Positions 13,001-22,729 of a DNA stretch of 64,000 bases are shown here, piece by piece. Within the stretch, counting starts at the first letter, position 1, and each line of letters opens with the position of its first letter. The translations under genes and the position numbers were made by a program. The notes beneath the pieces are model-generated. The model saw only the letters and a program-made list of their open reading frames with translations. It was not told the origin of the DNA and searched no databases. The stretch comes from Bettongia penicillata ogilbyi. Lineage: Eukaryota; Chordata; Mammalia; Diprotodontia; Potoroidae. Location of the stretch: contig JAJHZJ010000694.1 in assembly GCA_023548195.1 (NCBI GenBank), forward strand, positions 1,178,001-1,242,000, written 5' to 3'.

Positions 13001-16000
13001 GCCAAGCAGAGCAGCAGCTATGACAGTGGCTAAAGCAGTTCTCTCCTATCACTAGCATAGTAACATAAGAACTTGATTCTTCCCTTCCTGTTTATACAAA
13101 AACTCAATATGTAGAATTTTTCCTATGTGGAATATGATTCAGGGAATAGAACCTGTATCCAAGTCTCCTGTAGTCATACCAGTAACTCAGAAATCCCTTA
13201 AGGCAGATTTTCTCAAATTCCAGAGTTGAGAAGCAGGATGATATAGTGGAAGAAAAACTACTGAATTTGGAGCCAAAAGATCTGACTAGTAAAGGGCTAT
13301 GTAATCATAAGCAGGTCACTTTCTCTCTCTGAGTTTCAATTTCCCCTTCTATTAAAGAGCATAATAATATTCATCTTACCTAGCTCATGAGTGCCAGGAC
13401 CATCAAGTAAAATAATGTTCATAAAGCGCTTCATAAACCATGAAGCACTAGAGCTGTCACCTAACTCTTGTTACAAAAAGCTCATTTCCCAATTTACCAA
13501 CTGTATAGTAAGAAAAATCTGCAGAATGAGTAGGTGTTCACTGAGGAATACCAGTAACAGCTGTGGACGACTCAAATCACAAAATCTGATACATCTTCTG
13601 AACATAAACAACACCCATACAGAATCTTAATTTGGTTGTATCTGTGACTCTAAATTTGCCCAGTGTTAACAATAATATAACATGACTACTTGGCCTAATG
13701 ATGCAATTGCTTAGAAACTTGGTTAAAGACAAATTATTGGATGTAATTCTAGAAGGCATTGCAGGAGTATCTCCAGAGAAGGGTCACCAGAATGGTCAAA
13801 GGGCTAGAGACCCCCCATGCCTGTTCCAAAGTGGGAAGAGAAAACTTGGGAGACTTGTAGAGAAAAATGAGAGTGCCATCGAGTATCTGAGGGGCTGCTC
13901 GATAAAAGAGGTTGTTCTACTATAATTAGGACCAACGGCATATTTAAACTCATCCAGAAGGGAAAACTGTCTCCCAATTGGAGCTGTCCAAAAGTGAAAT
14001 AGGCTGCCTTGTGAGGAATCTGGCTTCACTGGAGCTTTTCCTGCAAAGCCTGGATGACCACTTGTCCAAGAGAGAGCAGAAAGGATTCCTCAACTGGAAC
14101 AGATGTGCTCTGAGGTCCCTAAAACTCTGTGGTCCAGGGGACTACCTTGTCATTGCTTGACCCAGTCACTAGCACATGTATTCCTGAGCAAGTAGACTAC
14201 TTGAAAGTTGTTCCTAAAGCCTAAAAGCCACCAGGAAAAGAAATAAAGGAGGAGACAAATATCTCATACACCTGTGCTAAAAGTGATTTAGCCTAGAAAT
14301 GTTTGGTTCCCTTTATTAAGCTATTGACTCTATGGAGCAAAGATGCTATAAGGTTTATAAAGGTTACTATGGCTTCCTTATCTACCTTACGGGACTGTTC
14401 AGGAAAAAGTGCTAAGAAATATAAATTACCATCGTCATTAGTTACTATTGTCATTATTTTCTGGAGGAGAAGGGATATGGACCTGTGATTTCATAAGTTT
14501 GGGAATCCCCTCAACTAAGACAGGTCAATGGCTCATCTTTGACCATACCAGAGGCAGATCCCAAGGCTTTGTGAACTCTGAGGTCAGACCTCTCTACTAT
14601 GCCACACTGTGTCTCCATTAACATTATTATATTGTCCATGGAGCTGCTGAGGAACACATGGAATTTGTATTCTAACAAGAGAGCACTATACTGAAATTTT
14701 AGTCCAAGGCACTTACTTGCTATATTACTTTGTCTTGAACAAGACTGTCTTGGGAAAAGTACTGAATGCAAAAGAATGTTCCCAAGCTATTCCACCATCA
14801 TTGTACATTTACAAAGAGATCTTGGCTTGTAAAATCAGAGATTTATGATGTTGACAATTTCACCTGCCATTAGTAAAGAACAATAATAATAATGGAAAAT
14901 TTTATGATGATCTGCAGTATGGGCTATTTGAAATTCTATTCTAATTCAGTCCCTAAAGTGCCCCTTCCAGGACATGAAACTAATAGTTTTGCATACACAC
15001 ACACATTCACACTCACTGGCTTTCACAGACTCTGATGAAGCTTCGAATTCATATTACGCCACATTCCTGATGCTGAAAATAGAATGCGGGAAATTATTTC
15101 TTGCAAAGTCATTTCTTCCTTCCATGCTGAAAATTAATACAGAGGGACTTATCTTGTAACCAGCATGTGTTTCGAATTTTAAAATATACCTGTTGATTTC
15201 AGATAAGAAAATAGGCAAGGCTTTCAAAATCCCTTTGAATGCTAAGTAGGAAAAACCAACCTGATAACAGGATTAATGCTATTAAAATGTTTAAAAGATT
15301 GCAGAATAAAAGGACTTGAGGGGAAAAGACATGAAAGTGGAAAGAAGAAATAGGAATTTGGTGGAAAAGTCAAAAACAGACAGGAGGCTATAAATCTGAA
15401 AAAGGGGAAGAAAATGAGCAGAGAAAAGTCAGAAAAGCAGAGCTCAGGAGAAACTGTAAACAGGATGACAAGGGACAATCAAAACAAGGACTGTGAAGTT
15501 TTCTACAAAGATGGGGATAATGGACTCCAGAAAAAGCAGTCTCGCACATCCTTTGTCTCTATGTCTAGCTGATATCAGCAAATCATTGAGTAGTTACAGA
15601 GAGTTATAAATATCCAACGTAGGAAGCTTCATTTGTGCTTACTGCACACTTACCTGCAGAATAAATGCCAGTCCTGGGTGAGGATCTCCCCTTCTCTACT
15701 CACTCCCTGCCTCCTTTCTTTGTCCTTTCCTTAATGGTCCAGCTTTAGGACCATGTCCTTCATGAAACCTTCCCTGATTCTCACCCCCACCTACCCATCT
15801 AAAAGGGTTCTGTCTCCTCATCTATTATTAAAATGTTGACCTTACAGCAAGGAATATTAACCTGGGATCCACAGAGACACCTCGCCCCTGACACCCCCAC
15901 CCTACCCCAGGAACTATGGATAGATTTTATGGGGCTGCTAAACTTGGAAGGGAAAAAAAATTATACCTTTATTTTCACTAACCTATAACTGAAACTTAGG

Positions 16001-19000
16001 GTTTCCTTCCATTATTTAAAAACGTCATTCTGAGTACAGGTCTTCGTTGGGCTGCCACAAAGGGGTCCGCAACATGCCAAAAAAAAAAGTATATCCTGGA
16101 ACATTTTACCTGAATCTCTCCTTTTCCTCCATCACAATTCTACTTTGTATTACAGGTTTTTATCTTAGCCACACACCTCCCACTTTAGACCATAAATTCC
16201 TGGAGGGCAAGAATTGTGTCATTTTGCGTCCTTGTATCAACATAGAGCATTTTGCACATCATATAGGTCCTTAACAAATTATCTGCTGAATTGCATTGAA
16301 TTAAAATAGTAACTACAGGCCATATGTTATTTGAAAAACCAAGTAGGAACTAATAAAGCATCATAATGAGAAAGTTAAGGTTTTTTCCATCTTTCCCACT
16401 CCTGTGCTTCCCAGAAGACAATTATCCCAAAAAAGAAAGACCTCCCCAGAAATCTTCCAGAGCAGGGGTGGTGAACCTGCAGCCTCAAGGTCACATGTGG
16501 CCTTCTAGGTCTTTTTGACTGAGTCCAAGTTTTACAGAACAAATTCTTTTATTAAGGGCATTTGTTCTGTGAAGTTTGGATTCATTCGAAGGGCCTCACT
16601 TGAGGACCTAGAGGGCCACATGTAACCTTGCAGTCAAGGGTTCCCACCCCTCCTCCAGAGTATCTTGAATTGCCCAAACACCACCTTGGAACTTACAGGT
16701 ACTCCAGGTGAAAGAGGCCAGCAAAGGCATCATCTCGTATGACTGTGAACGAGTTAGAATTCAGCAGCCTGAAAGAAAAGCCAAAGATAGGTCCATTAGT
16801 AACTTGGTTATATCCTTCCTGTTTATACTAGACCCATTAGTTGACTTCTTGTGTCACCTCATAATAGGGAGGAAGAGACAGTATTTTTCTGGGAATGACA
16901 GGACAATCCCAACACTCAAAGATCAATGACTAAAAAATAACTCCTTGGATTCTTCTATCACCCTTTCTTCTAGTAATGCTAATCAGAGAATGTTTTCACC
17001 CTGTAGTTACTTGTTCATCATATATTATTTGATGTTCCTCAACATAGTTCAAAATTACTATAGAACCATATTCAACTAAACTGTAGGGGAAAGAGCTCTG
17101 TATGAGGAGTGAAATGGATACTGATGTCTATTACACTACTTACTATGTGACCTCAGGGAATATAGGTCTCAGTCTTCTCACATACAAATTCACAATATAA
17201 CTCCTATCCACTTCACAAGGTCATTATGAAGCTCAAAGGAGAGCCATATGATAAGGGAACTTATATCTGGGATTTTAAAGATTATCTACTCTAACCTCAT
17301 GGATGTACAAGGGTACAGTAAACAACTAAGCTCTTAAAAATGTAGGTGGCACAGTGGATTGAGTTCTGGAGCTGGAGTGAGAAAGATTCATCTCCCTGAG
17401 TTCAAATCCACCCTCAGACTCTTAGTGTGTGACCCTGAGCAAGGAATTTAACCCTTTTACCTCAGTTTCTTCATCTGTAAAATGAGCTGGAGAAGGAAAT
17501 GGCAAATCACTCTAATATCTTTGCCAAGAAAACCCCAGGGTGAATTTGGTTCTCAGAATAACTATTTTGGATACAACCTGAAAATATGGTAATTATCCTT
17601 ATTAAAGAAAAAACTTTTTAAAAAATTCTACACAAAACTGAAGTTGTAATTAATTTTTTAAATTGCATATTTCATTATTTCTACACATAAAGTCTATATC
17701 CTTGCCAGAAAAATGTATGATTTTATTTTACATTTCAACATGAAAATCAGGATGTATTCATTCTTTTTTCTAGTTTCCTTTATTACTTCTCAGGGTTCTA
17801 GTTTCAAGAGACAAAACAGTAACTAAAGAGAGTGTGCTATAGTGGAAAGATCACACATTTAAAGTCTCCTAATCCTCATAACTGTATAACCATGAGTAAA
17901 GCACTTAACCTCTCTGTGACTTGTTACTAGCTGCATGACTTTAAAAAAATTAATTTCTCTGGGCCTCAGTTTCCCTAATCTGCAAAATGGTGATAGTAGA
18001 TGATGCTTACTTTACCTACCACCCTGGAATCAAAGGAGATATGGGTATGAATAATAATAATACCCGGTATTTCTTCAGTGTTTTACATACATTGTTCCTT
18101 AATGGCCTTCAGGACAACCCTTCTCACATTGGAGTACCATCCACTCTGGCACTTCTCCCTCTGATCAATTGGTGCCTCTCAGAAGCCCCATTTTGAGTTG
18201 GATGATTGATCCGTCCAAACATGCCTTCATTCCTCTCCAGGACAAACTCCTGACTTACCTCCTGAGGACTTTCTCCACCTCATAAACCTCATGTAAGCTC
18301 ACTTTAGCCTTGAACTACTTCTCACACTGGAAGTATCCTCCACCTCTGAGACTTTTTCCTCTGGTTGCCTCTTCCTCCCAGTAGCTACATTTTAAAGAGA
18401 ATGCCCTTATTAATCAGGTCTTCATTCCTTCCCTATGCACTCTGGACTCCCTAGACTTCCTTTCCAATCTCCACCCCACCCCCTTGTACCCACTATCTTC
18501 ATCTCTGTCCCTTCCCCATTCTTAGCTCCTTTGTATGTATTGTCTTCCCTTATTAAAGAGTAAATCCTTGAAACTAGTGACTGTCCTTCCTTCTACTTAT
18601 ATCTGCATTCCTAGCACTTAGCATTATGCCTGCTGGGTACAAGGTAAAGGTTCAAAAAATGCGTGTTAACTTGGTTTGTTGACTTATTAAGTGCTAAATC
18701 CATCCAGTCCATCACCTTGACTTTAAAGATGAGAAAACTTAGATCCAGAGAGGGTAAGCGATTTTCCTCAGGTCACACAGGTATGAAATGGGATTTGAAC
18801 TCACCCTTCCCAGGGTGGGTGGGGGGGTCCTCAGACTTCAAAGTCAATTCACTTTCCACTGTACACTTCCTACTTAACCTCCTTTCAAGATAAGTAATAG
18901 CTGACATCCATATAGCTTTGTTTATAATATCTCATATATAGTAGCCTCACATGTTCATACTGGAGATGTAATCATTCCTACTTTTCATAGGGAAACTGGA

Positions 19001-22000
19001 CTACTATGTTATGTGGTGAGATCCAGGTCATATCATCAGTGGTGGAGTTGGGATTCAAATACATATCTTCTGGCTCCAGATCCAGTGTTCCCTATACTGC
19101 TGCTTTGCAAACTATAAAGCATTTTATAAATATGTATATATACCTACCTAAGTTACAATGACTAGAGACTACCAAATTAAGAATTTATGATCAAAGAAAA
19201 TAAATAAAAATCAGAATGCAACATTAAATCATTAATTTATACTCATTTATGATGAATGCCTTTATTCCTGAGATCTGATCCTTTTAATATCAAATAAGAT
19301 AGAATATGTGAAAACACTTTGTAAAAGGCTATGTGATCTATAAGGGTAACACATTTTCATTATAATTATCAACAGTAAGATGCCAGGTTCATTATTTTAG
19401 TTTTCTTTCCTTCTCAATTTTTAAACAACTGACCACAACAAATATGTGGGTACCAGGGATTATATTTTTTTAATTTACTCTTGAAAGTTATTCTAGTTGT
19501 TTTAAAAAGGTTTCATTACCAAACAATATAAAGTGAATACCAGAGCTGTGTGCTGGGTATAATGTGTAGTCCCTAGGTAAGCATAGACAGCATCCATGAA
19601 CAGTTTTGCCTTAGTTATGGGAACATAACAATGTAAGTGACCCTAAGAGGTGGGGGTAAGGGACATGAGAGAGGAAGGAAGGAGATTTACAGCTGGGCCT
19701 TCAGGAATCCTCAAATAAGGCTGCTCCCGCAGAATGGTTATGACTCCACCATTTACAAAAGACTCTCATAGATGGCCTTTCAGACCACTCCAACACAGAG
19801 ATCTAAAAAATAAAGGAGTAAGGGAACTGTACTTGGAGGTCATACTAAAGCTTCCTTTTGACTTTCTTTTAAAATGCACAATACTGCTAGAGGCATTTAG
19901 GGGCAGATTGAGAAAGAAAGCACTGGAGTAAAGATCTATAATGGGGAGGGACAAAAAATAGTTCCAAACAAATTTATGTGGCCCCAAGGAAGGAAGGAAG
20001 GAATGAAAGAGATCGTAGTGGACGTGCTGTACACAGACTCTACTTGTCAAGTTAAGCCTATTTGATTGATGGATGCTGAGCACCAGAGGAGACAGGGAGA
20101 GGCTAATACAGGGGCAGGGATTGAAGAGGGAACAATAAACGTATTTGGGACATTTCCATACTTACAGCAATTGCAAGGAAGGCAGATGAGAAAACATTCG
20201 GTCCTTGATTTCAGAAAATGTTCCATTTACCAGGCTCCTAAAAGGAGGAAGAAAAAGGCCAAGGACTCCCAAGAGCAAACTCTAGCATTCCCCAAAAACA
20301 TGCTGGGCAGTTACAGGCAATTTGTTCCACCACTTCCACCACCCCCAGCTGCTCCCACCTTCGCCTCATTTCCTTCTACTTTACAGTGAGGACATTCATG
20401 GCATTCCTTTGGAAAGCGTGGGCTACACAGAAGTGGCCTATGTCTTCTCATATGTAGCAGGAAATGGAAAAGTAAGCAAGGTGCTGGTGAATTTGATCAA
20501 AGCTTAGAAAACCAAGTCTTGGGTAATTCAAGTCAACTTCCAATCTTCCAGGGCTGAGCTGAAACGATCTAGGTAACTACTTCAACCCAGACCTTGAATT
20601 TTTTTGAATGGCTACAAACTTTCAGTGGGGGAATCTGTGATTTCTATAGTGAGGATAATACTGGCATGCAAACTCCCTCTATTTAAGCCCACTGGCAATT
20701 TCTAAGAGAGGCAGAGAAGTGAAGTAGACAGGCCCATGTTCATACAACCCAACTATGTGTCAGGAATTGAACTCAAGTTTTCCAGATGTCCAATCAGGCA
20801 TACTAATTTGGCAGGCTCCCTCTCATATTAGACAGGGGATAGAGACTGAACCCATGTTAACACTGGGTACAGGGATCTCCTGAGTAAGGACACTTATTAC
20901 CAAGGCACGTTGGAATCTCCACAACCTATAGTCTAAGAAAGTTTCCTAGGACAGTGAAAGGTTGAAATGACTTGCCCAGGGTCACACAGCCAAATTTGTC
21001 AGAGGTAAGACTTGAATCCAGGTCTTCCTAGGTCAGTACAACATGTTGCCTCTTAATTGAATCTTAATGTTAGTAAATAGCAAAACTCCAGAGTTATCAC
21101 TTCTTGGGAAGAATACTAAAACCACAGCTAATTAAATGAGGAAACATGGTCAGACTAAGCCATGACAGCTTGGAAAGGGCTAAGGACACTTGAACTGGAG
21201 TGTGCTGTGGGTGGCAAAACTATCTGTTAGCTAAATAATCTGTGTTAAGTCCAGAGACCTTGTCTGTTTCGGTCACCAGGTAACCTTGACTTAGTCCCTT
21301 ATCTATCCTACCTTATCTTTCCTCACCTACAGTTTGGAGGTGTGTTAAGAGCCTGACAACATGAAGAATCTAAAGTGACAGTCAGGGGTCAGAGTCAACT
21401 TTAAAGAAGTTGGTCAAGATTGTCCATCACAACAGGCCTCTGCTTTCACTGGTCCAACACCGATCAGAAGAAGGAACATCATAGCTGACCAATTATCCAA
21501 ACTTGAAAAAACTTAACTTCATGCTGAGGACCTCTTCCAAGAGTACACTGACAGCCTGTGTCCCTAGATATCCCTAGAATTTTCTGTCTCTGCTTCAGCC
21601 CCTATGCTAGATGCACTGGCCCTTGGTCAAGTAAGCTATTTGAGCAGGAAGTGATCTTCAGTCCTGAGGGGATACTTGTTCCTAACTATTAGGCACTCCT
21701 ACCTATGGGATTTGAGATCATTGGATTCAAGTAACTGAATGAAACCCTGCAAGGGAGGTGGAGAAACACTACCAAGTTTCTCTAGCCCAGGAAAGGCAGT
21801 CAACTTCAAGAGCTGGGCTGAAGAAACTGACAAACCCTAGTAAGAGCGGCAAGCCAGCACTCCGCCTGGACCCTTGGCCACCTACTCTGTGTTCCCTTGC
21901 CCCTTCGGGGGTCTCCCAACCTGATGAGAAAGAATCTACTTCAGGGCACTCTGAGGGCTTTTAGCACCATCTAACCAACCTCTGGCACCCGAAGGCTGAT

Positions 22001-22682
22001 AAAAAGCAGCCCCTAATTTGGGCACCCAGGAACAGCACATGAGGACGCTCACCTTTAGGCTTCCACATAGGCACGCAGAGCTACTCACCACACACACACA
22101 CACACAACACACATACACACAACACACCACACACACACACAAAACACACACACAATACACACACACACACTACTTAGCAACTTAAGAGTCCGGTCCCTAG
22201 GGTTCCCGGAGGGGCCGCAAGCTCCCACCTGGGGGCCTTCCCACCCTGGTCCTTTTTCCTCCTCCCTCCCTCCACACGCCCTCTCCCCAGCCAATCTCCA
22301 GCGTACCCCCCGATCCACGCCCCACCACTCCCACAGAAAGTAAAGAAACACACAAAGGCAGTGGGGGCGGGGAGAGGAGAAAAGCGAGAAGAAAGAGGGG
22401 AGAGGTTGGGGGTCCGGTCCCAAGGCGCCTTCGCGCAGCAGGCAAGTCCCCGAGGAGGGCGTTGAAAGGAGGTTCCACTCACAGGGAGCTGATGTCGCCC
22501 GGGACGATCCTGGGCACCCAGGAGGAGCCGACGCAGATGATGGACTCCTTGGTGCAGCTGCAAGTGGCCGGGCAGCGGACCAGCCGCCTCACCTGGGCGC
22601 GCTGCAGCAGGCACGCGGCGGCCAGCAGCAGCAGCAGCAGCGAGCCGCCGCCGCCGCCGCCGCAGCCCCTCAGCAGAGCCAT
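1770..22682 (-). CDS. LGI2: LGI2, leucine-rich glioma-inactivated protein 2, exons 1-6 (3' end outside window)
   Basis: Six coding exons join in frame to 658 nt, giving the first 219 residues of a secreted LGI-family protein. Order: signal peptide (about 1-29), LRRNT cysteines C37, C41, C43 and C50, four LRRs from exons 2-5, and an LRRCT with C172, C174, C195 and C216. N-glycosylation sequons are seen at N71 and N187. LGI proteins are extracellular synaptic ligands that bind ADAM22-type receptors through a C-terminal EPTP propeller (family knowledge). That part, exons 7-8, lies left of position 1. LRRNT and LRRCT residues such as CSCTKESIICVG and KWLYLWLKMTNSTVSDVLC match LGI2 as I recall it better than LGI1, LGI3 or LGI4. 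Introns 1-5 are phase 2 and intron 6 is phase 1. The start is the first in-frame ATG, with G at -3 and G at +4. No frameshift or stop is seen, so the gene looks functional. Confidence 0.97.
1940..2650 (-). other. LGI2: LGI2 intron 5
   Basis: Phase 2 intron of 711 bp with consensus gtaagt donor. I recognise no repeat or RNA gene inside it. Confidence 0.9.
2651..2722 (-). CDS. LGI2: LGI2 exon 5, 72 bp, fourth LRR
   Basis: The acceptor is tcttcttccag and the donor gtaagt. The exon codes for SLANNHIKTLPRDVFSDL then DSLIEL in phase 2. It joins directly onto the LRRCT in exon 6 through a split leucine codon. Confidence 0.97.
3060..3135 (+). mobile_element. MIR or CR1 3'-tail fragment
   Basis: Contains gataacctctaaggtccttt and attctatgattatatg, the common tail of these families. 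Too short to tell them apart. Confidence 0.5.
4052..4092. repeat. 41-base poly(T) tract
   Basis: Uninterrupted T run in LGI2 intron 4. On the minus (transcribed) strand it is an A tract, so it is not a polypyrimidine signal for LGI2. Confidence 0.97.
4139..4220. repeat. 82-bp segment with nested inverted repeats
   Basis: Outer arms gttttttacattgtc (4139-4153) and ggcaatgtaaaaaac (4206-4220) pair at 14 of 15 positions. Inside, ccctgta-agga-tacaggg (4179-4196) forms a second perfect stem. No target-site duplication was found, so it is not called a transposon. Confidence 0.7.
4330..4790 (+). mobile_element. L1 3'-region remnant, sense
   Basis: Highly diverged L1-like text: tgtacccccaaggaggtcac, aaaagacccatttatatg, and a weak counterpart of the 'gaatactattgtactgtaagaaatgatga' region seen better at 39945. 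Family assignment is tentative. Confidence 0.5.
5868..5905 (+). repeat. (TG)n microsatellite
   Basis: TG dinucleotide run with a few interruptions (tgtgcgtatgtgtgtg). Confidence 0.9.
6240..6490 (+). mobile_element. MIR-type SINE
   Basis: Contains gagtcaggaaggcccaggtt, actggctgtgtaaccctggg and a tail 'ataaggataacaagggcacc' followed by attatataaacattagtcat. Confidence 0.85.
6495..6705 (+). mobile_element. MIR-type SINE, diverged
   Basis: Follows the preceding MIR head to tail. It has gatttggagtcaggtgatta and a tail with agcactttatgaatcttata. Confidence 0.7.
7590..8310 (+). mobile_element. L2-type LINE 3' end split by a SINE
   Basis: The left piece has cctatgtcttccatgaagct. The right piece has aagaatgaggaccatgtctg and gcatgtgctcaataaattca. 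The two join across the SINE at 7792-8108. Confidence 0.7.
7792..8108 (+). mobile_element. Marsupial CORE-SINE (Mar1/WSINE-like) with perfect TSD
   Basis: A 317-bp element with head ggggcagctaggggttgcag, a core with gtgtgaccttgggcaactca, and an RTE-like tail containing agatggctctggaggagaag and tctgatgccatggtcttctt. It is flanked by identical 14-bp copies of atagcatatacagt at 7778-7791 and 8109-8122. It inserted into an L2 3' end. Confidence 0.93.
8720..8805 (+). mobile_element. MIR 3' half
   Basis: Has catttgtaaaataagaaaat, gactagatgagctctaagac and ccattccatgatct, in MIR order. Confidence 0.7.
9785..9860 (+). mobile_element. MIR or CR1 3'-tail fragment
   Basis: Has gaatgggttggatcaccttt and aaggtccctttcaataaaat. 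Short and diverged. Confidence 0.5.
10265..10336 (-). CDS. LGI2: LGI2 exon 4, 72 bp, third LRR
   Basis: The acceptor is ttctttgtag and the donor gtaagt. The exon codes for FIEGNKIETISRNAFRGL then RDLTHL in phase 2, with both boundary leucines split between exons. The reading frame and 72-bp length match the neighbouring LRR exons. Confidence 0.97.
10518..10556 (+). repeat. (TG)n microsatellite
   Basis: Short interrupted TG run followed by a GCATGCATGC palindrome. Confidence 0.85.
10760..11460 (+). mobile_element. L2-type LINE 3' end
   Basis: Degenerate L2 sense text, including cattttt-rich CT stretches, cctccatgaagacttccatg, gagcagggactatcatgg and an end similar to 'acaaagtaggtagtgaatg'. 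Confidence 0.7.
11735..12815 (-). mobile_element. Long L2/CR1-type LINE remnant, antisense
   Basis: Starts with the inverse of the L2 end (attcattaggcacttactaa) and continues with text repeated elsewhere in the window: cttgcagaaggtggcacttg, acattccaggcatggagaac, gaagactggaaa, aaaatcactttggcagga and ttctgttttggaca. No coding frame survives. Confidence 0.7.
12823..12985. repeat. 60-bp tandem repeat, about 2.7 copies
   Basis: The word cacaa[ag]gag[ac]ttatgatct recurs at 12823, 12883 and 12942, so the period is 59-60 bp. Units are about 75-85 percent alike by eye. The array lies at the end of an antisense L2-like remnant. Confidence 0.85.
13225..13450 (+). mobile_element. MIR-type SINE
   Basis: Contains gatatagtggaagaaaaact, tttggagccaaaagatct, and the downstream ctctgagtttcaatttccc of MIR. 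Confidence 0.75.
13690..14135 (+). mobile_element. L3/CR1-type LINE 3' end
   Basis: Shows the CR1 family 3' text: agagctgtccaaaagtg-like, aggctgccttgtgaggaa, ctggatgaccacttgtcc, and aggattcc...tgaggtccc. The apparent short open frames are not host genes. Confidence 0.75.
15655..16305 (+). mobile_element. L2-type LINE 3' end, interrupted
   Basis: The left part holds catgtccttcatgaaacctt. The right part ends with ttcctggagggcaagaattg then catataggtccttaacaaat, the standard L2-like 3' end. Confidence 0.65.
15838..16085. mobile_element. Old hAT-like element remnant inserted in L2
   Basis: Has the ends ggaatattaacctgggatcc and ccacaaaggggtccgcaaca that resemble the 'gttcttaacctggggtcca' inverted ends of mammalian hAT elements. 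It interrupts L2-like text on both sides. No target duplication was established. Confidence 0.45.
16463..16652. mobile_element. Non-autonomous hAT-type DNA transposon
   Basis: A 190-bp element begins caggggtggtgaacctgcag and ends with its imperfect inverse, gttcccacccctc. Inner arms share the word cacatgtggcc / gggccacatgt. Flanking 8-bp direct repeats ttccagag (16455-16462) and ctccagag (16653-16660) differ at one base, the size typical of hAT target-site duplications. It lies about 44 bp from the 5' splice site of LGI2 exon 3. Confidence 0.85.
16697..16768 (-). CDS. LGI2: LGI2 exon 3, 72 bp, second LRR
   Basis: The exon lies between a tttctttcag acceptor and a gtaagt donor. It reads LLNSNSFTVIRDDAFAGL then FHLEYL in phase 2, an LRR with the LxxN core. 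An old hAT-type transposon lies only about 44 bp into the following intron. Confidence 0.97.
17090..17290 (+). mobile_element. MIR-type SINE, strongly diverged
   Basis: Weak match to the CORE-SINE layout: a ctatgtgacctcagggaa core and ggtctcagtcttctcacat downstream. Confidence 0.55.
17342..17545 (+). mobile_element. Marsupial CORE-SINE with RTE/BovB-like tail
   Basis: Starts with a tRNA-like head (ggtggcacagtggattgag), continues with the core and cctcagtttcttcatctg, and ends with atctttgccaagaaaacccc, the tail shared by several SINEs in this window. Confidence 0.85.
17825..18060 (+). mobile_element. MIR-type SINE
   Basis: Degenerate MIR with agcacttaacctctctg and a partly duplicated core ending gggcctcagtttccctaatc. 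Confidence 0.75.
18080..18690 (+). mobile_element. L2-type LINE 3' end
   Basis: CT-rich degenerate text leads to the L2-like end: cttccttattaaagag, a 'gactgtcc...atctgcattcctagcacttagca' stretch and a near AATAAA end. No open frame remains. Confidence 0.65.
18695..19110 (-). mobile_element. Two antisense MIR-type SINEs in tandem
   Basis: The first contains gatgagaaaacttagatcca and caggtcacacaggtatgaaa. The second, from about 18890, contains agggaaactggactac and gttgggattcaaatacat. Both are diverged. Confidence 0.7.
20166..20237 (-). CDS. LGI2: LGI2 exon 2, 72 bp, first LRR
   Basis: The exon is bounded by a pyrimidine-rich acceptor (ccttttag) and a gtaagt donor. It codes in phase 2 for SLVNGTFSEIKDRMF followed by SHLPSLQL. 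The first base completes the split leucine codon CT|G from exon 1. It contains the sequon N71-G-T. Seventy-two bases is exactly one 24-residue LRR, the standard LGI exon unit. Confidence 0.97.
20925..21060 (-). mobile_element. MIR-type CORE-SINE, antisense
   Basis: Contains the reverse complement of the CORE-SINE core (gacttgcccagggtcacaca) followed by cttgaatccaggtcttc. Confidence 0.8.
22088..22171 (+). repeat. (CA)n microsatellite in LGI2 intron 1
   Basis: Interrupted CA repeat (cacacaca, aacacac and acacatac units) about 310 bases into intron 1 from the exon 1 donor. Confidence 0.95.
22483..22682 (-). CDS. LGI2: LGI2 exon 1 coding part: signal peptide and LRRNT
   Basis: The exon gives 66 complete codons plus two bases (phase 2), then a gtgagt donor. 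Residues 1-29 are a signal peptide with a glycine run (C7 to G13) and a six-leucine core at 15-20. The LRRNT follows, with RCPATCSCTKES and cysteines 37, 41, 43 and 50. The next codon upstream in the open frame is GTG, not ATG, so the ATG at 22682 is the start. GC-rich CAG/CCG repeats in the DNA code for the glycine and leucine runs. These runs may vary in length between individuals and species. Confidence 0.97.
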
Positions 22683-22685
22683 GCC

Positions 22686-22715
22686 CGGGCCGCTGCCCAC
22701 CGGGCCGCTGCCCAC
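22686..22715 (-). repeat. 15-bp perfect duplication next to LGI2 start
   Basis: The unit cgggccgctgcccac occurs twice in tandem, ending four bases before the LGI2 start codon on the minus strand. It keeps the frame open upstream of the ATG but adds no ATG. Confidence 0.95.
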
Positions 22716-22729
22716 CGCGCCCGGGCGCC

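Larger units (their letters stand above)
10337..16696 (-). other. LGI2: LGI2 intron 3
   Basis: Phase 2 intron of 6,360 bp. Recognised contents: a TG repeat, an L2 3' end, a long antisense LINE remnant with a 60-bp tandem array at its edge, a MIR, an L3/CR1 3' end, an L2 split by an old hAT remnant, and a hAT MITE-like element close to exon 3. Between 14480 and 15640 I recognise nothing apart from short AT-rich stretches and a small CA run near 14996. Confidence 0.9.
16769..20165 (-). other. LGI2: LGI2 intron 2
   Basis: Phase 2 intron of 3,397 bp. It holds MIR-like sequence at 17090-17290, a CORE-SINE with RTE-type tail at 17342-17545, a MIR at 17825-18060, an L2 3' end at 18080-18690 and antisense MIRs at 18695-19110. 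From about 19120 to 20165 I see only weak MIR-like text and otherwise unique sequence. Confidence 0.9.
20238..22482 (-). other. LGI2: LGI2 intron 1
   Basis: Phase 2 intron of 2,245 bp. The part next to exon 1 is GC-rich CpG island, followed by a CA microsatellite and then ordinary unique sequence. One antisense MIR lies at about 20925-21060. I see no other exon or RNA gene. Confidence 0.9.

Noticed and set aside
13698..14160. Plus-strand frames that look protein-like (LVKDKLLDVILEG and LSKSEIGCLVRN)
   Set aside because: They fall inside an L3/CR1 3' end found again at 43001-43235.
22174..22614. 146-codon minus-strand frame overlapping LGI2 exon 1
   Set aside because: It reads exon 1 in the wrong frame and runs through the exon 1 donor into intron 1.
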